This document shows positions 8,196 through 16,486 of a stretch of 64,000 bases of DNA, one piece after another. Within the stretch, counting starts at the first letter, position 1, and every line of letters begins with the position of its first letter. Source of the stretch: Actinomycetes bacterium (lineage in GTDB: Bacteria > Actinomycetota > Actinomycetes > Mycobacteriales > Mycobacteriaceae); NCBI GenBank assembly GCA_023461275.1, contig JAEYMI010000020.1, forward strand, positions 1-64,000. The letters run 5' to 3'. The translations under genes were made by a program, and so were the position numbers. The notes under the pieces were generated by a model, which was given only the letters and a program-made list of their open reading frames with translations, searched no databases and was not told where the DNA came from.

Positions 8196-9530
8196 GTGGG
8201 CTCCCCAACCTCGGCTCGACCGCGCGTCCTAATCATAGGCGCCGGATTCGGCGGCATTCATGCTGCTCGTCGCCTGAAGCGATCCAATGCGAAGGTGACC
8301 ATCGTCGACCGCGGAACGAGTCACCTGTTCCAGCCGCTGCTCTACCAATGCGCCACCGGGCTGCTGTCGCAGGGCGCCATCAGTAGTCCCGTCCGGCATA
8401 TGCTGCGTCGGCAACGCAACCTCGACGTGGTGCTCGGCGAGGCATCGGGCATCGACGCCGAGACACGGACGGTTACGATCTGCCGATTCGACGGCACGTC
8501 GTTCGACGTCGGCTACGACTACCTCATCGTGGCGGCGGGAATGCGGACGTCGTATCACGGGCACGACGAGTTCGCGCAGTATGCACCGGGCATGAAAACG
8601 CTCGACGATGCGCTCGCGATTCGGCGAAAGATCATCTCCGCCTTCGAGATCGCCGAGACGCTGGCTGATCCGGAGGAACGCAAGCAATGGTTGACCTTCG
8701 CGGTCGCCGGCGGTGGTCCGACCGGCGTGGAGATCGCCGGCCAGATCCGCGAATTGGCAACGCTGGCTTTGGAACACGAGTTCGACAACATTGATCCGCG
8801 CGAAGCGAGGGTGCTGCTGTTCCACGGCGGTGACCGCGTCCTGCCGTCGTTCAGTGAAACCCTGTCCAAGCGTGCGCAGCGTGCCCTCGACAAACTCGGC
8901 GTGGAAACGCACCTGGGTGTGCATGTCACCGACGTGACCGCCGACGATGTCGAAGTCACGCCGAAAGCCGAACCGCGCGAACCGGTTCGGTATCCGACGA
9001 AGACCGCGCTATGGACCACCGGCGTGGAGGCGGTGCCGTTCGCGGGTGCGCTGGCGCGGGCGTTGGGCGTCGAGCAGGAACGCTCGGGAGCCATTGCGGT
9101 GCAGCCTGATCTGTCGGTGCCCGGCCATCCGAATGTGTGGGTGGTCGGCGACATGAGTTCGCTCGACAAGCTGCCCGGTGTTGCCGAGGTCGCGATGCAG
9201 GGCGGGCGGCATGCCGGGTCGGTGGTGGCCGATGTCATCGCGGGCAACGCGGACGGGTCGTCGGGTCGAAAGCCTTTCCGCTACCGCGACTTAGGAAGTG
9301 CCGCGTACATCGCCCGACGACAAGCCGTGGTGGAGTCCGGGCCGATGCAGTTGTCCGGAGCGATCGGCTGGCTCGCGTGGGGTGTCATCCACGTCGCCTT
9401 CCTGGCCGGTTTCCGCAACCGGATGGGGACAGTGATGAACTGGTCGGCGACGCTGCTCACCGACGCCCGCCGTGAACGTGCCATCACCTACGGCGATCCG
9501 GAGTCGGCGCGACGGCCGTATCCGGGGTAG
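8196..9530 (+). CDS. ndh: Type II NADH dehydrogenase (NDH-2)
   Basis: A 444-residue membrane-associated flavoenzyme that passes electrons from NADH to menaquinone without pumping protons. It has the FAD-binding GAGFGGIHAARRL near residue 15, the family signature HLFQPLLYQCATG, the NADH-binding AGGGPTGVEIAGQI near residue 175, and VWVVGDMSS in the second FAD motif. A C-terminal hydrophobic stretch (GAIGWLAWGVIHVAFLAGF) is the expected membrane-binding helix. The start is GTG at 8196, which puts the Rossmann fold at the usual distance. Actinobacteria often carry two copies. This one has no regulatory gene beside it. Confidence 0.88.
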   Translation: MGSPTSARPRVLIIGAGFGGIHAARRLKRSNAKVTIVDRGTSHLFQPLLYQCATGLLSQGAISSPVRHMLRRQRNLDVVLGEASGIDAETRTVTICRFDGTSFDVGYDYLIVAAGMRTSYHGHDEFAQYAPGMKTLDDALAIRRKIISAFEIAETLADPEERKQWLTFAVAGGGPTGVEIAGQIRELATLALEHEFDNIDPREARVLLFHGGDRVLPSFSETLSKRAQRALDKLGVETHLGVHVTDVTADDVEVTPKAEPREPVRYPTKTALWTTGVEAVPFAGALARALGVEQERSGAIAVQPDLSVPGHPNVWVVGDMSSLDKLPGVAEVAMQGGRHAGSVVADVIAGNADGSSGRKPFRYRDLGSAAYIARRQAVVESGPMQLSGAIGWLAWGVIHVAFLAGFRNRMGTVMNWSATLLTDARRERAITYGDPESARRPYPG

Positions 9531-9545
9531 GGGTTTGGCAACGGC

Positions 9546-10871
9546 TCACCGAAACGGATCGAACTCCGCCAAACCCGCAGTGCGCAAGGGAGTTCCGAGA
9601 CGCCAGTACAGCAGGCCGGCGAGCCCGCGCGGATAGAACAGCTGTGTGGCGTCGACATCGATCGTCGGGCCGACCGTTCGTAGTCGGTAGGTCAGAAACG
9701 CCCGTCCGGGCAGGCGTCGTCGTGAGCGCAGGTGTAGAAGTTCCCCGGGCTTTTCCTCGACCGGCTCCCAGTCGTCGGAAACCTTGTCGCTGAGCTGTTC
9801 CCAGATCTGCTGGGGGTCGCCGACGACATTGGTCCGCTCCGTGGTACGGAACAGCTCTTCGCCGGACCAGTCGGGATCTGATGGAAGCGGTTCGGCCGCA
9901 GCGGTTTCCGCCGACGCCATACTCCAGTCGAGTTGGTCGTCGCCCCGCTCGACGCGTTCGAGGGTGAGCCGTACCGCATCCCGATAGCCGTGCAGCCCGC
10001 CCGGTGGTGGCGCAATGATCGAGTCGACGTCGTTGTTGCGGCACACCGCATCACATTCGAGAGATTCGATGAGGGGCCGTGCGATCGAACCCCGGATCGG
10101 GGTCACCGTACGTACCCACCGGCTCGCAACACCGGGGGTGAGGTAGGGCAGGACGATCATGCGGCGTCGCGGCAGGCCCGCGACCTGCGCGTAAATTTGC
10201 ATCACGTCGCCGTACTCGAGCACGTCGGGTCCGCCGATGTCCCAGGTGCGGGAGGTCGGGACGTCGACATCGGCAGCGGCGACCAGGTAGTGCAGGGCAT
10301 CGTCGATGGCGATGGGTTGAATCTTGTTGTGCACCCAGCGCGGTGTGGTCATCACCGGCAACCGCTCGGTGAGGTGACGGATCAATTCGAAAGAGGCCGA
10401 ACCTGATCCAATGAGCGTGCCGGCCTGCAGTGCGATGGTCTCGATGCCCGAGTCGATCAGGATGTCGCCGACTTCGGCCCGCGATGCGAGATGCGCTGAG
10501 AGCGAACCGTCTTCGGGATGCAGTCCGCCGAGGTAGACGATGCGCGCCACGCCGGCTTCGCGTGCGGCGGTGGACACGTTGTGGGCGGATTGTCGTTCCT
10601 CTTCGGCGAAGTCGGCCTCGGTGCTCATCGAATGCACCAGGTGATAGACGACGTCGATGCCGTCGAAGGCGGCTCGCAGGCTGTCGAGGTCGGAGAGGTC
10701 ACCCCGGATGACGTCGGCGTTGCCGTCGCTGAGCCACGGGGCGTCGTAAAGCTTGGACGGGGTGCGCGCCAGAGCGCGGACGGAGTGCCCCTGCGCGAGC
10801 AGTCGCGGTGCGAGGCGACCACCGACATAGCCGGTGGCGCCGGTGACCAGGCATCTCCGTCCGTCGCTCAT
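9546..10871 (-). CDS. NAD(P)-binding Rossmann protein with DUF2867 domain
   Basis: The frame stays open to 11198, but CsbD-encoding DNA lies there. ATG 10871 puts GATGYVGGRL at residues 11-20, as in atypical short-chain dehydrogenases, giving 441 residues. The first two thirds are an NmrA/extended-SDR-like domain with DLSDLDSLRAAF and YLGGLHPE. The last part (from about residue 300, beginning near R-T-T-E-R-T-N-V-V-G) is the DUF2867 domain, ending in a conserved LAGLLYWRLGTPLR. Related proteins are predicted NAD(P)H-dependent reductases of unknown substrate. It converges with ndh, leaving only 15 bp. The CsbD gene starts just upstream in the same direction. Confidence 0.75.
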   Translation of the reverse strand: MSDGRRCLVTGATGYVGGRLAPRLLAQGHSVRALARTPSKLYDAPWLSDGNADVIRGDLSDLDSLRAAFDGIDVVYHLVHSMSTEADFAEEERQSAHNVSTAAREAGVARIVYLGGLHPEDGSLSAHLASRAEVGDILIDSGIETIALQAGTLIGSGSASFELIRHLTERLPVMTTPRWVHNKIQPIAIDDALHYLVAAADVDVPTSRTWDIGGPDVLEYGDVMQIYAQVAGLPRRRMIVLPYLTPGVASRWVRTVTPIRGSIARPLIESLECDAVCRNNDVDSIIAPPPGGLHGYRDAVRLTLERVERGDDQLDWSMASAETAAAEPLPSDPDWSGEELFRTTERTNVVGDPQQIWEQLSDKVSDDWEPVEEKPGELLHLRSRRRLPGRAFLTYRLRTVGPTIDVDATQLFYPRGLAGLLYWRLGTPLRTAGLAEFDPFR

Positions 10872-10887
10872 GGCTGTGACTGACCGG

Positions 10888-11085
10888 TCACTTGCCGGTG
10901 AGCTTGTCCTTGATGTCGGACACGGCGTCCTTGACGTCCTCGATGCCGTCCTTGATGGCGGACGAGATCTGGTCGCCCTTGCCTTCGGCCTTGAGGTCGT
11001 CGTTGCCGGTGACCGAGCCGGCGGCTTCCTTGGCCTTGCCGCCCAGGTCCTCGGCCTTGTTCGAGATCTTGTCGTCGATACCCAT
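10888..11085 (-). CDS. CsbD-family stress-response protein
   Basis: Sixty-five residues beginning MGIDDKISNKAEDLGGKAKE, charged and low in hydrophobics, with the CsbD pattern of K-x-x-D-L-K-x-E-G-K-G-D-Q. CsbD-like proteins are small general-stress proteins induced by sigma-B-type factors or envelope stress. The start is set by GAGAGGAG 7-14 bp upstream of ATG 11085. A longer frame to 11157 exists but would add a non-homologous arginine-rich leader. It stops 16 bp before the DUF2867 gene starts, so the two are probably one operon. Confidence 0.8.
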   Translation of the reverse strand: MGIDDKISNKAEDLGGKAKEAAGSVTGNDDLKAEGKGDQISSAIKDGIEDVKDAVSDIKDKLTGK

Positions 11086-11234
11086 GGTGTGCTCCTCTCG
11101 TCGTCGACCCGTGGACGGGGTCGAGGTGGGATGGTGTGGTCTCGGAAAGACCCACACATCAGTGAGTTCGGAGAGGGCGCCGAAACGGCACGCACCAATC
11201 GGTGTGATCTAGGGCACAGTCAGACCGGCGCGGG

Positions 11235-11879
11235 TCAGGACGGCATCGACAGCACCTGGCCGGAGAAGATTGTGCTCGGGTCGGCGATCCGGTTGGCGGC
11301 GGCGACCACTGCCATCCGCATGTCGACCTGTCCCGGGCCGTACTGGTCGATGCAGATCGACCGGAGGGTATCGCCGGTGACTCGGGTGCGACGATTGAGT
11401 CCGGGCACGATCAGCACCTGCCCCGGCGTGACGGAACTGTCGGGAAGGTTGTTGGCGAGCGCGATGATCCACGCGAGGTGTTCGTCGCCGTACCAGCGCA
11501 CGGCCAGGATCGGCAGTGACTCGTTGGTCGCGACGGTGTGGTGGTCGACGTCGACGAGTTCGGGTAGCTGCAGCCATGCGCCGTCGACGATGGTCGACTG
11601 GGCGACGCCGTTGACGCTCTCCCAGATCTGCTGGATGCGTACCGACGTGTCGCCGTAGCGTTGGCGCGTGATGTCGGCGCGGGCGGCGATGGTGTCGGCT
11701 CCGACGAGTCGATGGCGGTAGGTGACATACGGGACGGACAGCTGTTCGCCGACGTCGATGAGGTTGGGATCGGTGAGCGCGTTGGCCGCCTGGATCACCG
11801 TGAACAGACTGCCGTCGCCGTATTCGCGTAGGGCGATCGACCAGAGCGTGTCACCGCTCTTCACCTGGTATTTCTTCAT
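11235..11879 (-). CDS. LysM-repeat protein without an obvious signal peptide
   Basis: Starts at ATG 11879 behind a good GAGGAG site and encodes 214 residues. LysM-like units can be seen at about residues 3-50 (SGDTLWSIALREYGDGS ... Q-L-S-V-P), 108-156 (NESLPILAVRWYGDEHLAW ... Q-V-L-I-V-P) and 160-213 (TGDTLRSICIDQYG ... Q-V-L-S-M-P). A more diverged one lies between the first two. LysM domains bind N-acetylglucosamine chains of peptidoglycan. The first LysM begins at residue 3, so there is no room for a classical signal peptide. The protein must be cytoplasmic, use another export route, or have its true start elsewhere. It lies 150 bp upstream of the CsbD gene, same strand. Confidence 0.75.
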   Translation of the reverse strand: MKKYQVKSGDTLWSIALREYGDGSLFTVIQAANALTDPNLIDVGEQLSVPYVTYRHRLVGADTIAARADITRQRYGDTSVRIQQIWESVNGVAQSTIVDGAWLQLPELVDVDHHTVATNESLPILAVRWYGDEHLAWIIALANNLPDSSVTPGQVLIVPGLNRRTRVTGDTLRSICIDQYGPGQVDMRMAVVAAANRIADPSTIFSGQVLSMPS

Positions 11880-12052
11880 GTTCGGCTCCTCGTCGGGGGT
11901 GTATGTGACACCTTCAACGGTGAGTCCTGGGGAGCCGTCTCGACGTGCGTAGTCGGGTACCCGTTTTCGCGCGGGGTGCCTCGCGGTGATGCGACGGCCT
12001 ACCTCGGTGTGTTTGCGCGCGGCGATGCCTGCGATGCGCGAGCGCGGGCGGG

Positions 12053-12838
12053 TCAGGTTGCGGTGAGCAGGCGGTACAGACCGATGAGTCCGACGACGAC
12101 GATCACCGCACGCAATGCCGTCGGGGATAGGCGTCGGCCGTAGCGGGCTCCGATCACGCCGCCGAGCAGCGACCCGACGGCGATCAAACCGGCTGCCTCC
12201 CAGCTGATCCGATCCCACGCGACGATGGTGTAAGTGACCGCGGCCACCACGTTGACCACCAGCGAGAGCAGGTTCTTGGCTGCGTTGAGGCGCTGCAGGT
12301 CGTCGGCGATGATGATGCCGAACGCGCCCATCAGCAGAATGCCTTGTGCTGCAGTGAAGTAGCCGCCGTAGATGCCGATCAGGAAGGTCGACGCGGTCAG
12401 CAGTAGCAGTCGCGTCGTCGACAGTGGGGCATCGGGATGCTGATGTGCGCCAGAGTATTTCGCGACCCACCGGTTGATGTAGGGCTGTGTGACGACGAGG
12501 ATGAGTGCGCCCACCAGCAGGATCGGCACGACGGCTTCGAAGACTTTTTCCGGTAGGTGCAGGAGTAGGAAGCAGCCGACGAGTGCTCCGCAGAACGATG
12601 CGGGTATCTGCCACTTGAGGCGCTCGCCTTGGCCCTTGAGCTCATGGCGGTAACCCCACGTGCCCGACACCCCGCCCGCGACGAGGCCGATGGCGTTGGA
12701 CATGGTCGCGGTCACCGGCGGGTAGCCGAACGCGACGAGGGTGGGGAAGGTGATGAGGGTGCCGCTGCCGACGACGGTGTTGATGGCGCCGGCACCGATC
12801 CCTGCTACCAGGATGGCGATCGCTTCGAGCGGACTCAC
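12053..12838 (-). CDS. TSUP-family (TauE/SafE) membrane transporter
   Basis: A 261-residue integral membrane protein with about eight hydrophobic segments. The family's early G-A-I-N-T-V-V-G-S-G-T-L-I motif is at residues 17-29, and its repeat-like counterpart GIYGGYFTAAQGI lies in the second half. TSUP proteins move sulfite, organosulfonates or other sulfur anions across the membrane. No sulfur-metabolism gene is nearby, so the substrate is open. Its 5' side is a 250-bp gap holding a strong hairpin. Confidence 0.85.
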   Translation of the reverse strand: MSPLEAIAILVAGIGAGAINTVVGSGTLITFPTLVAFGYPPVTATMSNAIGLVAGGVSGTWGYRHELKGQGERLKWQIPASFCGALVGCFLLLHLPEKVFEAVVPILLVGALILVVTQPYINRWVAKYSGAHQHPDAPLSTTRLLLLTASTFLIGIYGGYFTAAQGILLMGAFGIIIADDLQRLNAAKNLLSLVVNVVAAVTYTIVAWDRISWEAAGLIAVGSLLGGVIGARYGRRLSPTALRAVIVVVGLIGLYRLLTAT

Positions 12839-12931
12839 GGTTTTACCGTGTCATGCGGCGGTTGAGCGTGCCCGTTGGGGTGTGTGTTGGTCTCGGGTTT
12901 CGGCAAGGCGGAGCTGTCGGTAGTGGCTGCC

Positions 12932-12980
12932 TTATCTCCGTAGTTCTGGTCGCAAATAGCGACCAAAACGACGGAGATAA
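12932..12980. repeat. Strong palindrome in a divergent intergenic gap
   Basis: Two 22-nt arms (12932-12953 and 12959-12980) pair at 20 of 22 positions around a 5-nt loop AAATA. The arms start TTATCTCCGT and end TGGTCGC. The 251-bp gap separates the divergent TSUP and CoA-binding genes, so this is not a simple terminator. Sequence outside the arms shows weaker dyad symmetry, and as a result both strands can be read as similar short peptides. Confidence 0.75.
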
Positions 12981-13089
12981 ATCCGCGTCGGCCGACGGCG
13001 CCGGCCTCATCGCAGCCCAACCCAAACACCGACCCAAACCCCGACAAACCCAGCCGGTCGCAGTCCCACCTGCCCGTAGACTCGACCCC

Positions 13090-13524
13090 ATGTCATCGGA
13101 CAATTCCGCGGTCGATCAGATCGTCGAGCAGATTCTGGGTTCCTACGACACGATCACCGTCGTCGGTGCCAGTGCGAACGAGTCGAAGCCGTCGAACGGT
13201 GTTCCGCTGTTCATGCAGCGCCATGGGTGGCGGATCATTCCGGTGAACCCGACCGCTGAGGAGATCGTCGGCGAGAAGGTCTATCGCACGCTTGCGGACG
13301 TTCCGGAGCAGGTCGGGTTCGTCGACGTGTTCCGGCCGTCGTCGGATGCGCCGGAGATCGCGCGGCAAGCGGTGGCCGCCGGGGCGACGGCACTGTGGCT
13401 GCAGCTCGGTATCCGGTCGGCGGAGGCGCGGGAGATCGCCGAAGCGGCCGGGATGCTCTACGTCGAAGACCGGTGCCTCAAGATCGAGCAGGCTCGAACC
13501 GGAATCACGCCCACCGGTCGGTGA
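13090..13524 (+). CDS. CoA-binding (YccU-like) domain protein
   Basis: A 144-residue single-domain protein beginning at ATG 13090 (MSSDNSAVDQIVEQIL). It carries VVGASANESKPS near residue 24 and R-I-I-P-V-N-P near residue 48. Both are typical of small CoA-binding Rossmann proteins related to succinyl-CoA synthetase alpha. L-W-L-Q-L-G-I-R and a D-R-C-L-K-I-E end also match the YccU group. Its cellular job is unknown across the family. The next gene starts 10 bp later, suggesting co-transcription. Confidence 0.85.
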   Translation: MSSDNSAVDQIVEQILGSYDTITVVGASANESKPSNGVPLFMQRHGWRIIPVNPTAEEIVGEKVYRTLADVPEQVGFVDVFRPSSDAPEIARQAVAAGATALWLQLGIRSAEAREIAEAAGMLYVEDRCLKIEQARTGITPTGR

Positions 13525-13534
13525 GCGGACGGCC

Positions 13535-14263
13535 ATGGACCATCGCCTGCCACTGATCCTGCTATTCGTCTCGTTCCTGACCACCTTCATCGTCACCCGC
13601 ACCATCACCCGGCTCATTCGCGCCGGAGTCGGGCCGTTCCGCAACAACATTCAGGGCGGCGTGCACATTCACCACTCGGTGCCCGGCCTGATCCTGACCA
13701 TCGTCGGAGCATGTTGGTCGGTGGCCGCTGCTGGATCGTCGCCGAGTGCGAGCATCAGCGCCGTCCTGATCGGCATCGGGTCGTCGTTGGTGCTCGACGA
13801 GTTCGCGCTGATCCTGCACCTGCAGGACGTCTACTGGTCCAACGAAGGCCAGCTGTCGGTGCAGGTGGTGTCCCTCGGTGCGGCGGTGCTGGGGCTGATG
13901 GCCGTCGGACTGTCGCCGCTGTCCGACGAGCAATCGGTCGCGACCGGCGGCGGCATCGCGCTGATCGTCGCGATCGTCGTGCACCTCTCAGCGGTGCTGA
14001 TGTGCGTGGTCAAAGGCAAATATTCGACGGCCGTGGTCGGAGCGTTCATCAGCCCGATCGCCTGGGTGGGTGCACTCCGGATGGCACGCCCGAACTCCCG
14101 CTGGGCCAAGAAGCGCTACTCGCCCAAGAAGACTCAGCACGCCATCGAACGCGCCAAACGATTCGACGAGCGTTACGGCAAATGGGGACTCAACATTGAG
14201 GATCTGGTCGCCGGAAGACCAACACGATCGCAACCCTTGCATCCCGACGCACCGGCGCCATAA
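13535..14263 (+). CDS. Conserved actinobacterial integral membrane protein with HIHH motif
   Basis: ATG 13535 opens a 242-residue protein with about six hydrophobic segments: residues 5-25, 48-68, 72-92, 108-128, 133-155 and 160-178. A basic cytoplasmic tail follows. Between the first two segments lies GGVHIHHSVPG, a histidine cluster that could bind metal or haem. L-V-L-D-E-F-A-L-I-L-H-L-Q-D-V-Y-W is a further recognisable stretch. The tail contains K-K-R-Y-S-P-K-K and R-A-K-R-F-D-E-R-Y. I recognise this only as a conserved protein of unknown function. It sits between the CoA-binding and dioxygenase genes, with gaps of 10 and 8 bp. Confidence 0.7.
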   Translation: MDHRLPLILLFVSFLTTFIVTRTITRLIRAGVGPFRNNIQGGVHIHHSVPGLILTIVGACWSVAAAGSSPSASISAVLIGIGSSLVLDEFALILHLQDVYWSNEGQLSVQVVSLGAAVLGLMAVGLSPLSDEQSVATGGGIALIVAIVVHLSAVLMCVVKGKYSTAVVGAFISPIAWVGALRMARPNSRWAKKRYSPKKTQHAIERAKRFDERYGKWGLNIEDLVAGRPTRSQPLHPDAPAP

Positions 14264-14271
14264 TCGCGACC

Positions 14272-15297
14272 ATGTCGCCTTCGGAATCTGTCGCCCGCAC
14301 CACGGACCTTCCCGTCCTCAACCTTGCCGACGCCGACTCCGACCCGCGGGCCTTCCGCGCCGCGCTCCTCGCCGCCACGCACGACGTCGGGTTCTTCTAC
14401 CTCGTCGGCCACGGCATACCCACGACGCTCACCGACGACCTGCTCAGCGTCGCCCGCGCATTCTTCACCCTGCCGGCCAAGGCGAAAGACGAGATCAGCC
14501 AACTGAACAGCCCACATTTCCGTGGGTACTCGCGGCTCGGGGGTGAACTCACCAACGGCCGTACCGACTGGCGTGAGCAGATCGACATCGGACCCGAACG
14601 CCCCGCCCTCGACGACGCCGTCGACTTCTGGAACCTGCAGGGCCCCAACCAATGGCCCACCGCACTGCCCGAACTGCGGCCGGCCGTCGAAGCGTGGGAT
14701 GCCGCGCTGTCGCAGATCGGCACACGCCTGCTCCGACATTGGGCCGCCGCGCTGGGTGCGTCGGAAACCATCTTCGACGACGCGTTCGCGGAGGCACCGG
14801 CGACGCTGATCAAAGTGGTGCGTTATCCCGGCAGCGCCGACACCGAGCAAGGCGTTGGCGCGCACAAGGATTCCGGGGTGCTCACGCTGTTGTTGGTGGA
14901 GCCGGGATCGTCGGGTCTGCAGGTCGAGGCGCGCGACGGCCGTTGGATAGACGCCCCACCCATCGCGGGTGCGTTGATCGTCAACGTCGGTGAGCTGCTC
15001 GAGGTCGCGACCGGCGGATACCTGCGCGCCACCCGGCATCGGGTGCTCGCACCGGCGCCCGGTACCGACCGGCTGTCCATCCCGTTCTTCTTCAACCCCG
15101 CCCTCGACGCGCGCATCCCAGTCCTCGACCTGCCGGCTGAACTGGCCGAACACACCCGCGGCGTCGACGCCGACCCCGACAACCCGATCTTCGACACCTA
15201 CGGCGCCAACGCCTGGAAGTCGCGGGTCCGGGCCCATCCCGACGTCGCCCTGCGTCACCACGGGATCGCCCCGGCCGGCGCGCCGTCGGCCTACTGA
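14272..15297 (+). CDS. Isopenicillin-N-synthase-like Fe(II)/2-oxoglutarate dioxygenase
   Basis: A 341-residue non-haem iron oxygenase. The N-terminal DIOX_N part has H-D-V-G-F-F-Y-L-V-G-H-G-I, and the iron site is the HxD...H triad, visible as GAHKDSGVLTLLL and A-T-R-H-R-V-L. A conserved arginine follows in DRLSIPFFFNP, for 2-oxoglutarate or substrate. Members hydroxylate, desaturate or cyclise small molecules. The gene ends a three-gene run with the CoA-binding and membrane-protein genes, an arrangement that gives no clear substrate. Family is firm; reaction unknown. Confidence 0.85.
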   Translation: MSPSESVARTTDLPVLNLADADSDPRAFRAALLAATHDVGFFYLVGHGIPTTLTDDLLSVARAFFTLPAKAKDEISQLNSPHFRGYSRLGGELTNGRTDWREQIDIGPERPALDDAVDFWNLQGPNQWPTALPELRPAVEAWDAALSQIGTRLLRHWAAALGASETIFDDAFAEAPATLIKVVRYPGSADTEQGVGAHKDSGVLTLLLVEPGSSGLQVEARDGRWIDAPPIAGALIVNVGELLEVATGGYLRATRHRVLAPAPGTDRLSIPFFFNPALDARIPVLDLPAELAEHTRGVDADPDNPIFDTYGANAWKSRVRAHPDVALRHHGIAPAGAPSAY

Positions 15298-15374
15298 CTT
15301 GAGCGCTGACCCGAACCGATAAGTGTTAGCGTCGGTGGTGTTGTCGGGGGACTCCTCGAGGTGAAAGGCAGACC

Positions 15375-15905
15375 ATGGCCACGATCCGACGGATGCTCAC
15401 GCTCTGCGCGCTGGGCACCGCCATCGTCGCGGTATTGGCAGTGGCCCCGGCCGCTTCCGCACAGATCAACGTCAACCGAGGTCAGGTGGGTCGGGTGGTG
15501 CTCGGCACCCAGGCCGACTGTCGGGTGGCGCCCAACGGACTCACCGCACGCGGCGGCCCGTACGAGGTTTTCGCGCCAGGTGGCGTCGACGCCGTCAATG
15601 TCCGGACGCGGGTGGTGAAGTTCGTGAACCGCAAGGCCGTGGCGATCCCTGGTAGTGATTGGTCGTCGTGGCGGCGGGTGACCCCGGCGTCGCCGGCAAC
15701 CTTCCAGGGCAGCTACGTGTGGACCGGCAAGCGCAACGCGACACTGGAAGTCGGGCATCTCGTCGAATTCTGGGGTGTGCGGGGCGGTCTGCGCGGCATC
15801 GCGCTGGCCGTTTACAACAGGTACTTGACCGTGACCAGCGGCGCACCCGACTTCGGGTCGCTGGGACCGTGGGCACCACGGCAACGGTACTGTCAGGTTC
15901 CGTGA
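15375..15905 (+). CDS. Secreted protein of unknown function
   Basis: A 176-residue product with a clear Sec signal peptide: basic start MATIRR, hydrophobic core to about residue 28, and AASA before Q-I-N-V. Cleavage is likely near residue 33-34. The mature part is about 140 residues, rich in beta-type sequence, with two cysteines (in A-D-C-R-V near residue 53 and Q-R-Y-C-Q-V-P at the end) that could form a disulfide. I do not recognise a domain. A start-proximal GAGGTGAAAGG could serve as ribosome-binding site. Confidence 0.65.
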   Translation: MATIRRMLTLCALGTAIVAVLAVAPAASAQINVNRGQVGRVVLGTQADCRVAPNGLTARGGPYEVFAPGGVDAVNVRTRVVKFVNRKAVAIPGSDWSSWRRVTPASPATFQGSYVWTGKRNATLEVGHLVEFWGVRGGLRGIALAVYNRYLTVTSGAPDFGSLGPWAPRQRYCQVP

Positions 15906-15953
15906 CCTGATCGGTGGAGATCGGGCGCCGACAAACCGAACGGAGAGATCTCG

Positions 15954-16433
15954 TTGATTGCGATCATCGTCATCGCGGTCACCGCAGCGGTGGCCCTGTT
16001 CATCCTCGGCGGCGCAGCGTGGTTCGCGTGGGACTCCGACAAGCGGGTCAAACAGTTCGCGCACTCCACCGACCTCGTGCCCGGCAGGGCCGGTAAGGCG
16101 CCCGCCGAGTGGTCGTCGGCGACATCGCGGGAAGCGTTGCTACATCAACGGATTCGCTACGCCATCAACGACGTCCACCAGAACCCCGCCATCCCGCACG
16201 ACGACGATCTGGTCGCCGCGCGTGACAGGCTCGACGACGCGGTGTTTTTCGCCGACGACGCACTGATCGCGGCGTCGGAGAACCCCGACGCCGACGCCAA
16301 GAAAACCGCGCTCGACGACGTCGAATCAGCGGTGACCACCCTCGAGGCACTTCCCAAGAAGCTGTGGGAGGCGCCGAAAGAGATGCAGATCGACGACATG
16401 AACACTGCCGCAAGGGCGTTGGGTCGGGTGTGA
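15954..16433 (+). CDS. Single-pass membrane protein of unknown function
   Basis: Starts at TTG 15954 after GGAGAG and encodes 159 residues. One transmembrane helix occupies about residues 2-25 and ends in A-W-F-A-W. A mainly helical, acidic cytoplasmic or periplasmic domain follows, with many D/A residues (D-D-D-L-V-A-A-R-D-R-L-D-D-A-V-F-F-A-D-D-A-L). No known domain recognised. It follows the secreted-protein gene by 48 bp in the same direction and may share its transcript. A REP palindrome lies just after its stop. Confidence 0.6.
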   Translation: MIAIIVIAVTAAVALFILGGAAWFAWDSDKRVKQFAHSTDLVPGRAGKAPAEWSSATSREALLHQRIRYAINDVHQNPAIPHDDDLVAARDRLDDAVFFADDALIAASENPDADAKKTALDDVESAVTTLEALPKKLWEAPKEMQIDDMNTAARALGRV

Positions 16434-16443
16434 GCGGCTGCGA

Positions 16444-16486
16444 GGTTTCGATACGCCGCCTCGCTTCGCTCGGAGGCTACTCAACC
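16444..16486. repeat. REP-type palindrome
   Basis: A 43-bp element running from GGTTTCGATACGCC through CTCGCTTCGCTCG to GGCTACTCAACC. This is a dispersed palindrome I recognise from many actinobacterial chromosomes. It sits between converging genes. Read on the minus strand, its end supplies the last codons (Val-Glu) and the TAG stop of the DUF1697 gene. Confidence 0.75.

Noticed and set aside
11235..11879. Prophage tail protein, because of LysM repeats
   Set aside because: No other phage-like genes are nearby and the neighbours are ordinary chromosomal genes.
12835..13103. Small overlapping frames on both strands of the 12.9-kb hairpin
   Set aside because: Their similarity to each other comes from the palindrome itself; no ribosome-binding sites or known homologues.
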